The position numbers and the translations under genes are program-made. From contig CM062814.1 of assembly GCA_031772625.1 (NCBI GenBank), positions 361,371,750-361,435,749 on the forward strand: a stretch of DNA of 64,000 bases, given 5' to 3'. The DNA is from Pinus tabuliformis (lineage: Eukaryota > Streptophyta > Pinopsida > Pinales > Pinaceae). Positions 43,781-54,960 of the stretch are shown here, piece by piece. Numbering within the stretch: the first letter of the stretch is position 1; the number at the start of each line of letters is the position of its first letter. The notes below the pieces were generated by a model. It was not told the DNA's origin, did not search any database, and saw nothing but the letters and a program-made list of their open reading frames with translations.

Positions 43781-45109
43781 TCAAAGGCCCTTCTCTCCAA
43801 TATGTAAAAGCCTTTGATGCCACTGCATGGTCTTCTCTCCAGAGAACAATAGATTTTCTACTCCAATTTCAGGAACTACAGAACTGTTGCACCCATCGAT
43901 AAGTGTGCTCCCTTGCATCTTGTACAGAGTTCCAATCCAAACTCCCTGCATCAATACGAGTGCTCCCTGAACCATCTTACAGGTATCCTTCTCGAAAACT
44001 ATTTTTTCACCTGCATCATCCAACTTTCTTACAAACAATAGATTTCTGGCCAATGCCGAAATGTGCAGAACACCCGGAAGTGTTCTAACCATTCCACCTT
44101 GCAACTTCAACTTTAATTTTCCACAACCATTGATTCTAGCCTTCCTATCATCCCCTAAAAAGACATCGCCACCATCGTATTTCTCATACTTGCAGAACCT
44201 CTCTCTGTGGGGAGTGAAGTGAAAGGATGCACTTGAGTCAATCAACCATGTGTCACGATCTACATGTGTACTTGAAGAAGCCAAGTACACATCCCCACCT
44301 TCATCTGAGGTGGTTTTTGCCTCTGCAGAAGGAGAATCATCAAATCCCTTTCCTTTGTGAGGAGCTTTAGATTTATAGTCCCTTTTGTAGTGCCCTTCCT
44401 TTCCGCATTTCCAGCAAACCACCTTTACAGGTTTTCCTGGAGATTTAGATCTCCCTCTAGATTTAGATATCCCATTCGATGACTTCTTTTTGTTTCTGTT
44501 CTCGGACCGTCCTTGTATAGACAAGGCATCACCATTCTGGCTCTCCATATTTTTATATCTCATCTCCTTCATCAGCAAGGATGAGACTATTTCATCAAAC
44601 AACAAAGCAGTTGCATTACTACCTATTGCAATAACTAGACTATCCCATGAATATGGTATAGAACAAAAAAAATTGATGCACTTATCTTCATCAGAAATTT
44701 TAATATCAACAGATGCTAACTGACTTACCATAGTATTAAATGCATTCAGATGCTCTGTCACCGAGTCTCCATCTTTCATCCTCAGGATATATAGCTTTTT
44801 CTGTAGCAACAGTTTATTCACCAAAGACTTATATTGGTACAAATTCCCTAACTTATCCCACAAAGCCTTCATGATAGCTTCGCCTGATACATTCAACAAT
44901 ACTGAATTTGAGACACACAATCATACTGTGTTTCTTGCCTTCTGATCCAACTTCTTCCATTCCTCATTGGACACTCCCATTAGTTTAGTACCTGGATCTA
45001 CCACGATCCACTAATCTTTATCCACCAACAGATCCTCCATCTTGAGTTTCCACAACTCAAAACTCTAACCATTAAATTTCTCGATCTCTATCTTTCCACT
45101 GCTCACCAT
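43781..45109 (-). pseudogene. E9 gag and protease
   Basis: I place the start at 45109, where MVSSGKIEIEKFNG opens a frame shared with the long 44920-43781 frame; stops at 45065, 45011 and 44921 break the first 62 codons. A UBN2-type gag domain follows (KLYILRMKDGDSVTEHLNAF). A zinc knuckle has C169, C172 and H177, numbered from 44920, but Tyr182 for the last Cys. The protease motif is DSSA (228-231) instead of DSGA. The GAG-pre-integrase WHQRLLHIGEKGL ends at TGA 43781-43783. Two altered key residues suggest it was inactive before or while stops accumulated. Confidence 0.88.
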
Positions 45110-45211
45110 CTTCTTTCACCACCAGAATCGATCCCGCAGATCTCCCACTAAATAGGGTCTATCGCAGGCCTCAGCGAAAGCCCTCAACAACAAAGGCGTC
45201 TCCTTGAAGTC

Positions 45212-45230
45212 AAAACAACTCTGATATCAA
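45212..45230 (-). other. E9 primer-binding site remnant
   Basis: Minus strand TGATATCAGAGTTGTTTTG just inside the 5' LTR. It resembles the initiator-Met primer site TGGTATCAGAGC with changes at several bases. Confidence 0.7.
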
Positions 45231-45231
45231 A

Positions 45232-45730
45232 TGTAGGTTTTGACCCTGTACAGAAATTACCTACATATGAATTCTAAAACATAGAAAATAAACAATGCGA
45301 GGGCTTAACACATAAAACACATATACACAGAGATTTTCCCCTGGATCAAAAAACCAGGAGTACTAGCTTGATTCTTCCTTATGTTGCTTTCAATGTTACA
45401 ATACATACTTATACATGCCGAAGCATCCAGTACCATGGATCGAAAACCATCGCATCCAAAACCATGGATCAAAAACCATCACGTCCAAAAACATGTGCGA
45501 AAATCATGCACAAAACCATAGGTGTGTCGACCAAACCTAACATAGGTTCGAAGACCAAAATTTTCTGGGGCACTACTCTAGCCCCATAGAGTGGGGATAC
45601 CTGCACCCCTCAAACCCCCTGTGACACCCCGGCTATGCAATCGGCACAACGAAGGGGGGGCTCTGGGCCCCCTCTAACCCCCCATTAACTACATGGGCTA
45701 GTCATGGAAAGAATATAACACAACCTAACA
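45232..45730 (-). repeat. E9 5' LTR (right copy)
   Basis: 499 bp, the partner of 40623-41123, with moderate divergence by eye. Confidence 0.92.
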
Positions 45731-46000
45731 TAGTCTATCCTCAGCAATAAGCCATATGCTTATGGGATGTCCAAAATCACAATGTTAATGTACTAGTGAA
45801 CTCGTCCATCAGATGATAATTGGATGCTCACATACCGGAGTTCACCAATGGCTGACAAACATGTTCTTTCATATTGGATGATCTGCATAGTTGTACTACT
45901 CCATTAAGCATTGATCCGCTTAGCAATAGAGAGTGGCATGAGTTTGACTCATGTGCTAGAATCAAGGAAACAGTTGTGGACATTGAAGTTGGATATTTCA
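45731..46000 (-). pseudogene. E8 protease, first part (right of E9)
   Basis: Minus strand reading with LDSST where the DSGAS catalytic motif is expected, then KLMPLSIAKRINA, ERTCLSAIGELRYVSIQLSS and INIVILDIP.AYGLLLRID. Stops are present. The match to plant Ty3 retropepsins is good in order and spacing; the glycine of the active site is lost. Confidence 0.65.
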
Positions 46001-46026
46001 AATGATAATAAATATGGTGGGAAAAG

Positions 46027-46395
46027 TCAGTTCGCTTCCTTCATGTGAAGCACATTGAGCATGGATGTGAGTGTGTCAGGAGACTTTCTTGGTCCCTTGA
46101 TGGAAGAGGCAACACTATGAATGGATTTTTTCCCCAGTGCGCGCAAAATAATATCCCACTGACCCATGACATTGGTTAACTCATAAAGGGAGATGTTTGC
46201 ATGGGTATTTTTCGTGTCTTCAACACTGTTGTAGTCTAGAGTAGGAAGACTCGTCAATTTGTCTAGCGGTACACTTGTATTCATGTTGTCCAGTGGGCTA
46301 CCTTTATCTTTGCTTCTCGCACACACACTTTTAGCTACAATTATCTTCCTAGACTTGCCTTGTGTTTTATATGTTGATATGGCTGGTCGATCCAC
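46027..46395 (-). pseudogene. E8 gag-pol linker
   Basis: 122 open codons upstream of the protease. NTHANISLYELTNVMGQWDI resembles the HxxISLYEL segment that precedes the protease in several plant Ty3 polyproteins. No catalytic motif. Confidence 0.55.
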
Positions 46396-46399
46396 TTTT

Positions 46400-48128
46400 C
46401 ACTGTAGATGTTGTCTTACTTTTTTCTCAGTATATCAAAGATAGTGGGGGGCCCTTGACTCCTCAAATTGTATCGACTATTTTTCTTTGGGGCTAAATGG
46501 TTGCTTGGAGGCTCCTTCTCTATGGTTGTCTTCTCGAAAAAATTAACACATTGATATATGTTGATAAAATTCCCAACACTTGGAGCTTCATATGATGCAT
46601 CATCTTCCTCTTCGTGTTCACCATCAGGCTTAGCCTACTCACCGACCATAAATTAGTCAATCAATTATGTATCTAGTGCCCTCATTCCTTGGTTCCATCC
46701 TTTGTGAGTCCTCTTTTAGTGTTGTTTGCCATGGAATCTGTAATAATGATCTGTCATGATTGCATCCATGTTGAGCACAAGGTTAGAGATCTGTGTAGTT
46801 TTGGCCAGGTGAATGTTCTTGCTACCTGAAGATGAGTTCTTCATCTATGAAAGTCTGGGTGGCATAGTGTTCATGGTTGTATTGCATGTCCACTACTTTA
46901 GTTCAGAAACTTTGGTTGTCAAGGACTTGATGAGATGAGTAAGGTATTTTATTTCACTTCCTTCCTTTTCCTTTGCATTACTCATAGTAGCCTGAGACCT
47001 CCTGCACGTGTATTTGGAGTCCTTATCTCATTCATCATCTACAATGACTCCAATAGTGCACAAGCATTTCTCAACATAAATCACTTCTTGGAAAGTTTTC
47101 CAATAGTGTTTGTTTCGTAGCTCACTTGATGAACTATGCAATGTTGGTCAGCAATGCAAATGTGTAGTAGAAACCTTTGATGTAGTCACGAGGTTTGGTT
47201 TCTACAATAAACTTGTTCAATATATGGTTAAACATATTGGTAAAATATTTCACTTTTTCTTTATGCTCCATATTCAGACTACCCAAATGTTTTATCAACA
47301 TGGCAGGGGTTTTGTCTCAAAAAATGTCTCAAGAAATTTTTTCTTGAAAACCCCCCAATTCTAAATGGAGTTGGGAGGACTATTGTCGTGCCATACAGTT
47401 TGTCTTCCATTCAAGGTACATGGAAACAACTTACATGCAATATCATCATAACATACCTCAAGTTTTTGGAGGTGCAGGTAGAACATGTGTAGATGATATT
47501 TCGCCTTCACTTCTCTATCAGGGTCATATTTTGTTAATAGTTTCTTTGTGTGTCTTGGCATCTTGTGTAAGATAGTCGGGATCATCAATGATCCTTGTTT
47601 CACCCATTCCAGATTTAGGTCATCTATGTTGTCCTCTTCTTTGTCCTCCTCCTCTTCTTATGAGTCTAATGGTTCAATCTCTTAATTTATTGGTTCATCT
47701 CCACCTCCACCTCCTCCATTGCCTTCCCCTTTGCGGCGTCCATTGGAACTTGAGCTTAAGAGTAAGATGTTATCTTCTTCTTCTTCTAGGAAAATTGGAG
47801 ATTCCTCTTCATTTTCAATATATTCTTCCATCTCTTCAAGAGTGGAGAGGATTACTTCTTCAATAGATGAGACTACCATTCTTGTGGGTGCAGTATTTTG
47901 CTTCCTCTAAGAAGAGGGAAGAGTGTGTACTCATGGTATTAGTCCAAGGACTTTAGAAAAATCACAGGTGATGGGACTGAAAACACAAGTATGATGATAT
48001 GAAATTTCTTGTTCAGGTCTGGGAGGTGAGTAGTAACTAACTTCAGAGTTGTGTGTGGGAGAGAGGGAGTCTATGTTACTACCTTGACCAGATGATAGAT
48101 AAGTGGGTTTCGTGGGATATTCAACCAT
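46400..48128 (-). pseudogene. E8 gag
   Basis: Broken minus-strand reading from 48128: a Ser/Pro/Tyr-rich leader; a Glu-rich stretch followed by a Gly-rich GEGNGGGGGGDEPIN linker (47879-47682); and a gag domain (47603-47361: VKAKYHLHMFYLHLQKLEV, CKLFPCTLNGRQTVWHDNSP). After that, stops dominate and only fragments remain. The open frame on the plus strand at 47588-47866 is its antisense shadow. Confidence 0.7.
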
Positions 48129-48140
48129 AAACCTCTGGCA

Positions 48141-48158
48141 GCCCTCCTTCTAGCACCA
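48141..48158 (-). other. E8 primer-binding site
   Basis: Minus strand TGGTGCTAGAAGGAGGGC, four bases inside the LTR end CATCAACA. It shares GTGCTAGAAGGAG with the E2 candidate primer site. The tRNA is not assigned. Confidence 0.72.
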
Positions 48159-48162
48159 GAAA

Positions 48163-50490
48163 TGTTGATGGTGTTGGACACTCCAACATTCAGGGGACCT
48201 CCCTAGTATGAAGTCCCAACTAGGCCTCACATTGTTTCATGTAGGAGTCCCATCCAGTACGATGGTCTGCTTCCCATTATCTTAGATATTTGCATTAGCC
48301 CTCGTTGTTTAGCACATGAGAGTGTTATGCTTGTATGTTCAAAGAGTGAGCTGGGTATGCTTGATGAGTGCATAATGTAACTTTATATTTAGGTTCTCTT
48401 ACTATAAGGGAGAGGGTAAAAGTGAGCCTCTAGATGATAGGTAGTAGTACCATCCAAAGAGAGACACACATGAAAATAACAAGGGCTTGTCTAGCATCTA
48501 GCGAAGTAGTCCATAGTGGATGCGGCAGTTGTTAAAACCAAAGTGTAAGAGAAAACACGTACACCATCCATCGATGTAGCCCACATGAGTGTGACAGTCA
48601 TTATAACTGAGAAAAACAAGAATGGTATGTCTAATGTCCTGCAAAGTAGTTCACATGGATGAGACATCAGTGATAAACAATATAGAGCATTTTCAACAAT
48701 GTAAGTACTAACATAACCATAGTAGTTCAACTATCTTAGTACAGGCTAAGAAAACATACATTACAAATGTTTAAACCGTAGTCTTACAAACATCTACAAA
48801 ACTTTCGTGAAAAAGTGCTGGCCTGAAACGGGTTTCTGAATTAAACAAAATTTCCAAGACACATTTGTACACCATACATCACTAGTCCCAGTAGTGGAAC
48901 ATTGGAGCCACACCTCGCTCCTTAGAGAACAAACTAAGGAGTCTTAAGGCTATGTGGGAGGAGCCAAGGTGAAAATTCCTTTGCTCATAGAATGAGGGGG
49001 TATATATAGCCAAGGGTGATGCTTGACCCTTGTAACTCTTGGACTTCCCTCATGACCGTTCAACTTCTTGTGACTTTTTGACTGATGTGACTCTTCAAAT
49101 TCATATGTGTGTCCATTGGAATTTCACATTGCATTACATTTTATTACAACAAGTATGGCACATAGTAGTGATGTGGCTGAGATGGCTTGTGATAGAACTC
49201 AACATAACATTGCTAACATGTACTAGCTGACTGTGGTGTCCACGACAAGCTGCTCTAATGCTGAGTGATGGATGTGCTCTCTATTGTCTTCACCTATGCA
49301 TAGCAAAGTGTTGTGGGGTATTCGATGGTCTTGGTATTTGCCTGATGGTTGAGTCAATGTATTTCACTCACTACTCGATGTGCTTTGTATCTCCATTCAG
49401 TTGTGAGCAAGTCCCATAGCATGCACTTCTTCTTCATCCCATTTGTCATCATGCCATGTTCCATCAATGTACCTACTCCCGCAATTCACTCATGATGGGA
49501 TGACATCAAATCCAAAAATCTCCTAGTATAACTTGATGCATTATTTTTAGCTTCTGGTCCAAGTGACAGGGAGGGAGGAGAAGACACTGAAACTGCACAG
49601 AGCACAACTCAGGTCGGGATGAGGGGCTTAAGAGTACTTTCGGGAAAAAATGTATAGAGGTCACTACGAGGAAGAATTGTGCAATCAGGGACAATAGTGA
49701 TAGCGGAAAGGTGGAACCTAGCTAGGAAGAACTACGCAATTCTTGGGAGGAAGAGAAGGCAGGGTGTTAGGGGGAACTCTTGTACATCTTTGTGAAATTT
49801 TTAAGATGAGGGCTGAGTGGGCCACTTAGGGTCTATCTGGGATTCTACGTAGTTTCTTGGATGGCAATAGAGCGAGGCAACAGAAGGCACTGACAGGAAA
49901 TTATACATGGTTTTCCAAAGCAAGACATGATCAGGTTGCAAGGAGTTGTTAGTCACAATTGTGTAGTTTTGAGGGACAGGCAGCATGAGCCTTCCCATCA
50001 TAACTGCATAGTTTTCAGAAACAGTGCAGAGCAGGACAAAAGAAGGTGTATTAGTTAGGACTGTGCAATTTTCAGGAGCATAGTAGAGCAAGGTAGTAGG
50101 AGGGCCTACGAAACAGGTCTCCATAGTTTCTGGGAACAGTGCATAGCAAGACAATAGAGGCCTAACTCAACATGATTGCATAGTTTCTTTAGGTAGTGCA
50201 GAGTAGGAAACTAGGCATGCCTATACAGTTTTGGAGGGTAGTACAGCCCAGGTCACAGTGCAGTGCATATTTTTAGTACATGAGAGTGAGGGTTGATAAA
50301 TGATCTTGTGGGAAGTGCAAATTGGATCAGGCTTGGAGACAACTTTTGTGCAGTTCAGGGAAACAAAAAAGCTTCTCACTTCTAGGATTGTGCAGTGCAT
50401 CTTCCCTGGAGGATAGGCTCAAGCACTAGACTATTTTGGGTAGTAGAATAGGGCCACTAAGAGTTGAGACTATGCAATGCAGCTCAGTCG
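48163..50490 (-). repeat. E8 5' LTR (right edge uncertain)
   Basis: Starts TGTTGATGGTGTTGGACA next to the primer site and has no coding content. Without a second LTR its length is a guess; I extend it to the end of the tandem repeat, giving about 2.3 kb, close to the LTR size of the related E2. Confidence 0.45.
49560..50490. repeat. Degenerate tandem repeat, unit about 55 bp
   Basis: Around a dozen diverged units of the form (G)TGCA.AGTTTTC.GGAACAGTGCAGAGCA.G.CA. Clear units lie near 49840, 49945, 50000, 50050, 50108, 50164 and 50222. The open frame on the minus strand (50154-49801) shows it as repeated APENCTVLTN/VSENYAVM/VPQNYTIVTN segments, which I take to be a by-product, not a protein. 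Confidence 0.65.
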
Positions 50491-51373
50491 GGTTCCGGTT
50501 GAAGAGGTTTGTCCGTTCAATAGATATTTAGGGAAAATAGCTAAGTTTGTTAGCAAGTGAACTTGTGTAGACATGACATTATGATCAGACACCTAGCATG
50601 ACTTAAATTTAGGAAACCACAAACCAACAAGACAAACATGTGCTCAGTGACACTGTCTTATGGTTATGAGCAACAAGTGTGACTCTTGCGATATACCTTT
50701 AAATGACCGTGATGACACTTGCGCAACAGTTCTTACAACTTTGCATGTGAGTACGACTAATCTTCACAGAGTGAAGACAACTCATGCACACAAATACCAA
50801 CCTTCAAAATCACAAGAACAAGATTGCAAGCATGACAAAGTAGTCAAAATGAAAAAATACGACCATTAGTCAGACAATCAAAACGTTGTAAAGACTCTAC
50901 AAGAGCTCACAGAATGAGCTGAAGTGTTTGCAACCATTAGTGGAAAGACCAAGGAAGGCTCCAAAATTTGGATGTAGGCCAAAATTTTGGAGGGCGTTGT
51001 AGCCTCTACAACACCCCCTCATAAATATAAATCGTGCAAAAAAATTATGCAAAAGAAACCATAATTTCCTACCTAAATAAATCCAAATCTCAACAATAAG
51101 AAAGCTCAATTCGTCTATAGTAGAGAAAATCCCTACCAAACTTATGTTGTATAAATATAGGAAATTAACCCTAGGTCTAGAAATGTCCTTCCATGTGTTC
51201 ATCTATCTCCTTCAATATAAAATATCGAGGAGGAGAAGGAAGATATTATATTTCAAGCCACCCAACAAAATCCTTCCTATCCTAAAAAGTTGAAAAATTG
51301 CAAAGTACACAACCTAGAAGAAGTTGAAATTTTGGTAGAACTGAAGAATATTTGTGTTGGAGTCCCTTTCCTT
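50491..51373. other. Unassigned sequence with two adjacent hairpins
   Basis: No coding match. The tandem hairpins at 50959-51012 are listed separately. The rest is AT-rich and may be the 5' part of E10 or the outer part of the E8 LTR. Confidence 0.4.
50959..51012. repeat. Two adjacent hairpins
   Basis: CTCCAAAATTTGG (50959-50971) pairs with CCAAAATTTTGGAG (50979-50992) with one bulged base. Four bases on, GTTGTAG (50996-51002) pairs perfectly with CTACAAC (51006-51012) around a 3-base loop. It ends in an ACACCCCCTC run. Function unknown. Confidence 0.7.
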
Positions 51374-51715
51374 TAGGTCATCAATGATGTTCCTACATAT
51401 AATAGGTTCACTAAATAGGAATGTACCAAAAGGGCTCGGCGAAAGAAAAGGTTTTCCCCTACAATTAATTTCTTAAGGGAAGTAATTGATCTTATGCTTG
51501 GGAGAGTAATCATGCATGTGTATTTAGATCCTAGGAGCTTGATACTATATGTGCACATTAATGACATTACAGTTCCAAACAATGTCATTTATTTGGGAGT
51601 AGAAATCAATATCATTAACAAGGAAACCATTCTCAAACTTAACCTCCAAGGATCTATATTGAAGATCTTTACTATGCTACAAATTCCTTTCCCTTTAACC
51701 CAATACCAAGTTTAA
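51374..51715 (+). pseudogene. E10 protease-like segment
   Basis: The open frame 51494-51715 contains VYLDPRSLILYVHINDITVP and NNVIYLGVEIN. The position before reverse transcriptase and a DPxS motif suggest a retropepsin remnant, but the match is weak. Confidence 0.4.
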
Positions 51716-52229
51716 AGGTTATCCACTCATCTTAGTAAGACACTGGTTAGCCATTATTAATGCATACATCAGTTGAAGAACGGGGAAGATGACAATCGCC
51801 AATGTAAAATCAAGAAAACAATTGCTATTACACCCACCAACTCAACCTGTTCTTGAGGATCATTTTCATACATTAGTAGAGGAAGAAGAAGATGAAGAAG
51901 AGGATGCTTTCCTTTCATTATCCTACCCTATATGTACATTCTAAACCACCATTAGCAACAAGAGAATTGATGAACATAATTTTATTGATAGAGTTTTGAA
52001 AAAGCAATATCTTGTTGCCATGAATATTTATGGCTTAAAGGAAGAATCATATATAGATAAGCCTACCTTTTCCCAATATATATAATGTGTATAAGTTAAC
52101 TATTGGTTCTAAAAAAGAAAAGTAAAAACCATAAAAAAATAACCCCTACAAAATCCCAAAAATCATCCCTTTTCTCTCCGCTGATTAACAAATCCAACAA
52201 TTCACTATCTTAAAACAACATATTGATGA

Positions 52230-53060
52230 ATTTGCATGGTACTACAAGGGAATGAAAGGAGTACATACTTCTACATGTACTCACCATATATATATCAAAG
52301 AGGATCACAAAATTGTTTTTCATCCACAAAGGTGATTGAACCTTATACTGAGAGATATTGTGAAAGATGAATTGTGGAGATCGTTAGATGAAGTATTCAT
52401 CTATTTGATCTCACATACTAAATGAGTGTCACCCATAGTAATTTTCCTGAAGAAAAATAATAAGAAGATAAGTTTTGTTAACTACAGAGAACTCCCAAGG
52501 CAACCAAGAAGGATAATTTTCCCTTTCCTTTCATTGACCCTGTCCTTGATGTCCTTCTAGGGAAAAAAATCTTTCCCTTTTTGGATGGATTTAGTTTGTA
52601 CAACCAAATATATATTATTATTGTGGATCATGATAACACTACCCTCACATGCCCTTGGTGGAATGTTTCTTACAAAGTCCTTCCATTTATCCTATGCAAT
52701 TCCCCTGAGACTCTCCAAAGGGTTTCCTGACTATATTGTCTGATATTTTGTATGAGTTAGTGGAAATATAGATTGATGAATTTACACCATACAATGATGA
52801 TTTTCAAGAGGTTCTCTCAAACTTGAGAAAAGTATTGCAATGCTATGCAGAGATGAACCACTCCTTAAGCCATGAGAAGTTCTTTTCTTTTATGAATAAA
52901 TGATTTGTCTTAGGGAATTTCCAACCTTAAAAATGAATCCTAGTAGAACCTAACAAAATAGCCATTATGAAAAATGTATGTATTCCTCAAAATCTAAAAT
53001 ATCATTCAAGTTTTCTAGGCCCTGTTGGATACTACCAAAGATTCATAAAATATTCTAATA
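52230..53060 (+). pseudogene. E10 reverse transcriptase
   Basis: Reading with many stops: a HPQR..LNLILRDIVKDELWR stretch, VSPIVIFLKKNNKKISFVNY, FPFPFIDPVLDVLLGKK and FPFLDGFSLYNQI (52573-52611). Then CPWWNVSYKVLPFILCNSPE follows. The catalytic region reads IDEFTPYNDDFQEV where MDDF is expected, so the second aspartate is lost. Then SLSHEKFFSFMNK and FLGPVGYYQRFIK. Confidence 0.75.
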
Positions 53061-53570
53061 AAATTACTTATCTTCTATTTTAATAAACAACCGAAGATTT
53101 CAAGGTTTGTTGGATAGATTTATTTCAAGAACAATTTGAAGGTATCAAAGAGAAGATAATCATATGACCTATCCTCAGAAATCCAAATTTATGTCTTCCC
53201 TTTCATATCCATACAGATGCACTGAACAGGGAAAGTAGGAGATAATTAGGAAGGAAAACCCCACTTTGTAATTTATTTCATTAAAAAATATTTCCAAGGA
53301 TGAATTGAAGTAGACAGTAACTCAAAAATATTTTCTTTCCATTATGCATAATTTAAACAAATTCAAGCATTACATCACTAGTTCTCAAGTCTTTATGCAC
53401 ATTAACCATGTAGAAATCAAGTAGTTAATGGGTAAACCATATGAGAAATCTCACATAATTAGGTATTTATTACCGTTGTATCAATCATACTTGAATATTA
53501 TTGACAAATTTGGTAAGGAGAAGGTCATTGTATATTTTCTATCAAGATTAACCTTCTCCGCAGATGAATA
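53061..53570 (+). pseudogene. E10 RNase H remnant
   Basis: Fragments in shifting frames, ending in FGKEKVIVYFLSRLTF, the usual end of RNase H before integrase. PFHIHTDALNRES near 53203 is the likely first catalytic region. Confidence 0.55.
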
Positions 53571-53999
53571 AGTGATAGATGGCCAACTCCTTAATGAGCA
53601 TCACTCTTCTATATAACTTCTTCCTCCATAGTTCACCGACATTCCCATTTCCAATGCTATTGTATAGTTCCCTCCTAACCTCTATTCAAAGGAGAAGACT
53701 AATTTTGTTAAAAAAAGTGCCTGATATAATTGGATTGGGGGAACCTCTTCATATTGGGACCTGATCATATTATGAGAAAATGTCTAAGGTAAGATGAAGT
53801 TTTTGAAATCCTCTTAGATTTTGATGGTGGAACCTTTGTGGGCCATTTTTCTAGAAATCGGAGAAATTAAATGTAGGATACTTTTGGCAAACCCTTCATA
53901 AGGATTCCTAGAGATATACTTCAAAGTGTGATGATTTTCAAAGGATGGGAAAACCTACTCAAAAGGATGAGATTCCTCTGCAACCTTAGGATTCTTTTG

Positions 54000-54940
54000 A
54001 GCCAATTGAGAAGTTGGGTATAGAATTCATTGGTCCCATTGACCCCCCACTTGAGAAAAATAAATATATCATTGTATGCACAAACTACCTAACCAAGTGG
54101 GCTAAAGTGAATTCAAACCTGTCACAAAATAGAAAGTTGTTGAGTTTTTAAGGGAGAATATCTTCTATAATTTTGGTTTTGCAAGAGATTTGATGATAGG
54201 AAAAGGCTCCCAGTTCACCTCCAATCTAACTAAAGGGATAATGAAGTAGTGCCATATAGGGAATCAAAAATCTACTCCATATTATCCATAGGAAAATGGG
54301 TGAGTGGAAGTCACCAATAAAGCATTGGATAACATTCTGACCAAAGTGACTAGAAACAACAAAAAGGACTACGAATAAAAAATTATTAAGGGCACTGAGG
54401 ACTTCAATAGAATGTGGAAGACCACCAGTTGTTTTACCTCCTATGAGTTAGTGTACGCTACAAAATATTTATTTTCAATTGAATTTGTTTACAATACTTT
54501 GAGGATGGCATCCTAACTTGATATTCATCTAAATAAAATATAAGTTGATAAGTTGTAAGAATTAATCACACTAGATGAGTATATAATGTAGGCCTCATTA
54601 TGCACCAATAGAGTCTATTTGTAGAGAAATGTATAGCACAACAAGGACATTAAAACTAGAGGCTTCCAATAGGGTGATTGGGCCCTCCCATATGACTCCA
54701 AGTTTAAGGATTTCAAGGGTAATCTCACAACCAAATGGCTATGGCGTTATTTGGTTTAGAATTTTTATGGTAATGGCTTAGTCAAAATGAAGACCATATA
54801 TGAGGAACAATTTCCACTTTTAGTAAATAGGTATCAGTTGGAAATCTACAAGAAGCCCCTCTACAAGGTTGCTTTTTCCAATTCAATAAGTAAGGAAATA
54901 AATCTAATTGAGAGCATTAAAGATCCCAATCCATTTAGTT
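54000..54940 (+). pseudogene. E10 integrase
   Basis: The core reads EKLGIEFIGPIDPPLEKNKY and IIVCTNYLTKWAKVNSN, then KGSQFTSNLTKG and STPYYP.ENG.VEVTNKALD with stops at usual Gln/Arg positions. The C-terminal part (54620-54940) is faint: DWALPYDSKFKDF near 54679 and LYKVAFSNSISKEIN near 54860. Confidence 0.7.
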
Positions 54941-54960
54941 TGGAATTAGAAAAAGAATAA

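Larger units (their letters stand above)
40623..45730 (-). mobile_element. E9: Copia LTR retrotransposon inserted in E8
   Basis: 5108 bp with TG...CA LTRs of 501 and 499 bp, flanked by TAGTG (40618-40622) and TAGTC (45731-45735), a one-mismatch target duplication. Minus orientation: a primer-site remnant lies at the right LTR and the polypurine tract AAGTGGGAGAT at the left LTR. Domains run gag, protease, integrase, reverse transcriptase, RNase H. The polyprotein is broken mainly by TAG and TGA stops plus a few frame changes. Confidence 0.9.
36860..50490 (-). mobile_element. E8: decayed Ty3 retrotransposon with RNase H upstream of reverse transcriptase
   Basis: Minus-strand order from the right: LTR (from 48163 upward), primer site 48141-48158, gag (48128 to about 46.9 kb), pol linker, protease (split by E9), an RNase H domain, linker, reverse transcriptase, a second RNase H, integrase. 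This gene order, with an extra RNase H before the polymerase, is known to me from a group of plant Ty3 elements. Every domain is broken by stops or frameshifts. No 3' LTR was found to the left, so that end seems lost. The right edge is uncertain. Confidence 0.75.
51374..54960 (+). mobile_element. E10: heavily decayed Ty3 retrotransposon (pol region)
   Basis: Plus-strand pol in the usual order: protease-like, reverse transcriptase, RNase H, integrase, all full of stops. Signature stretches such as FPFLDGFSLYNQI, SLSHEKFF, FLGPVGYYQRFIK and EFIGPIDPP place it with the Athila/Tat side of plant Ty3 elements, as inference. LTRs and gag were not identified. Confidence 0.72.

Noticed and set aside
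47588-47866. Leu/Pro/Cys-rich plus-strand open frame
   Set aside because: It is antisense to the Glu- and Gly-rich linker of E8 gag, which accounts for its composition.
49801-50154. 117-codon minus-strand frame with repeated NYTIVTN-like units
   Set aside because: It follows from the tandem repeat in the E8 LTR region; spacing and decay of the units do not look like a selected protein.
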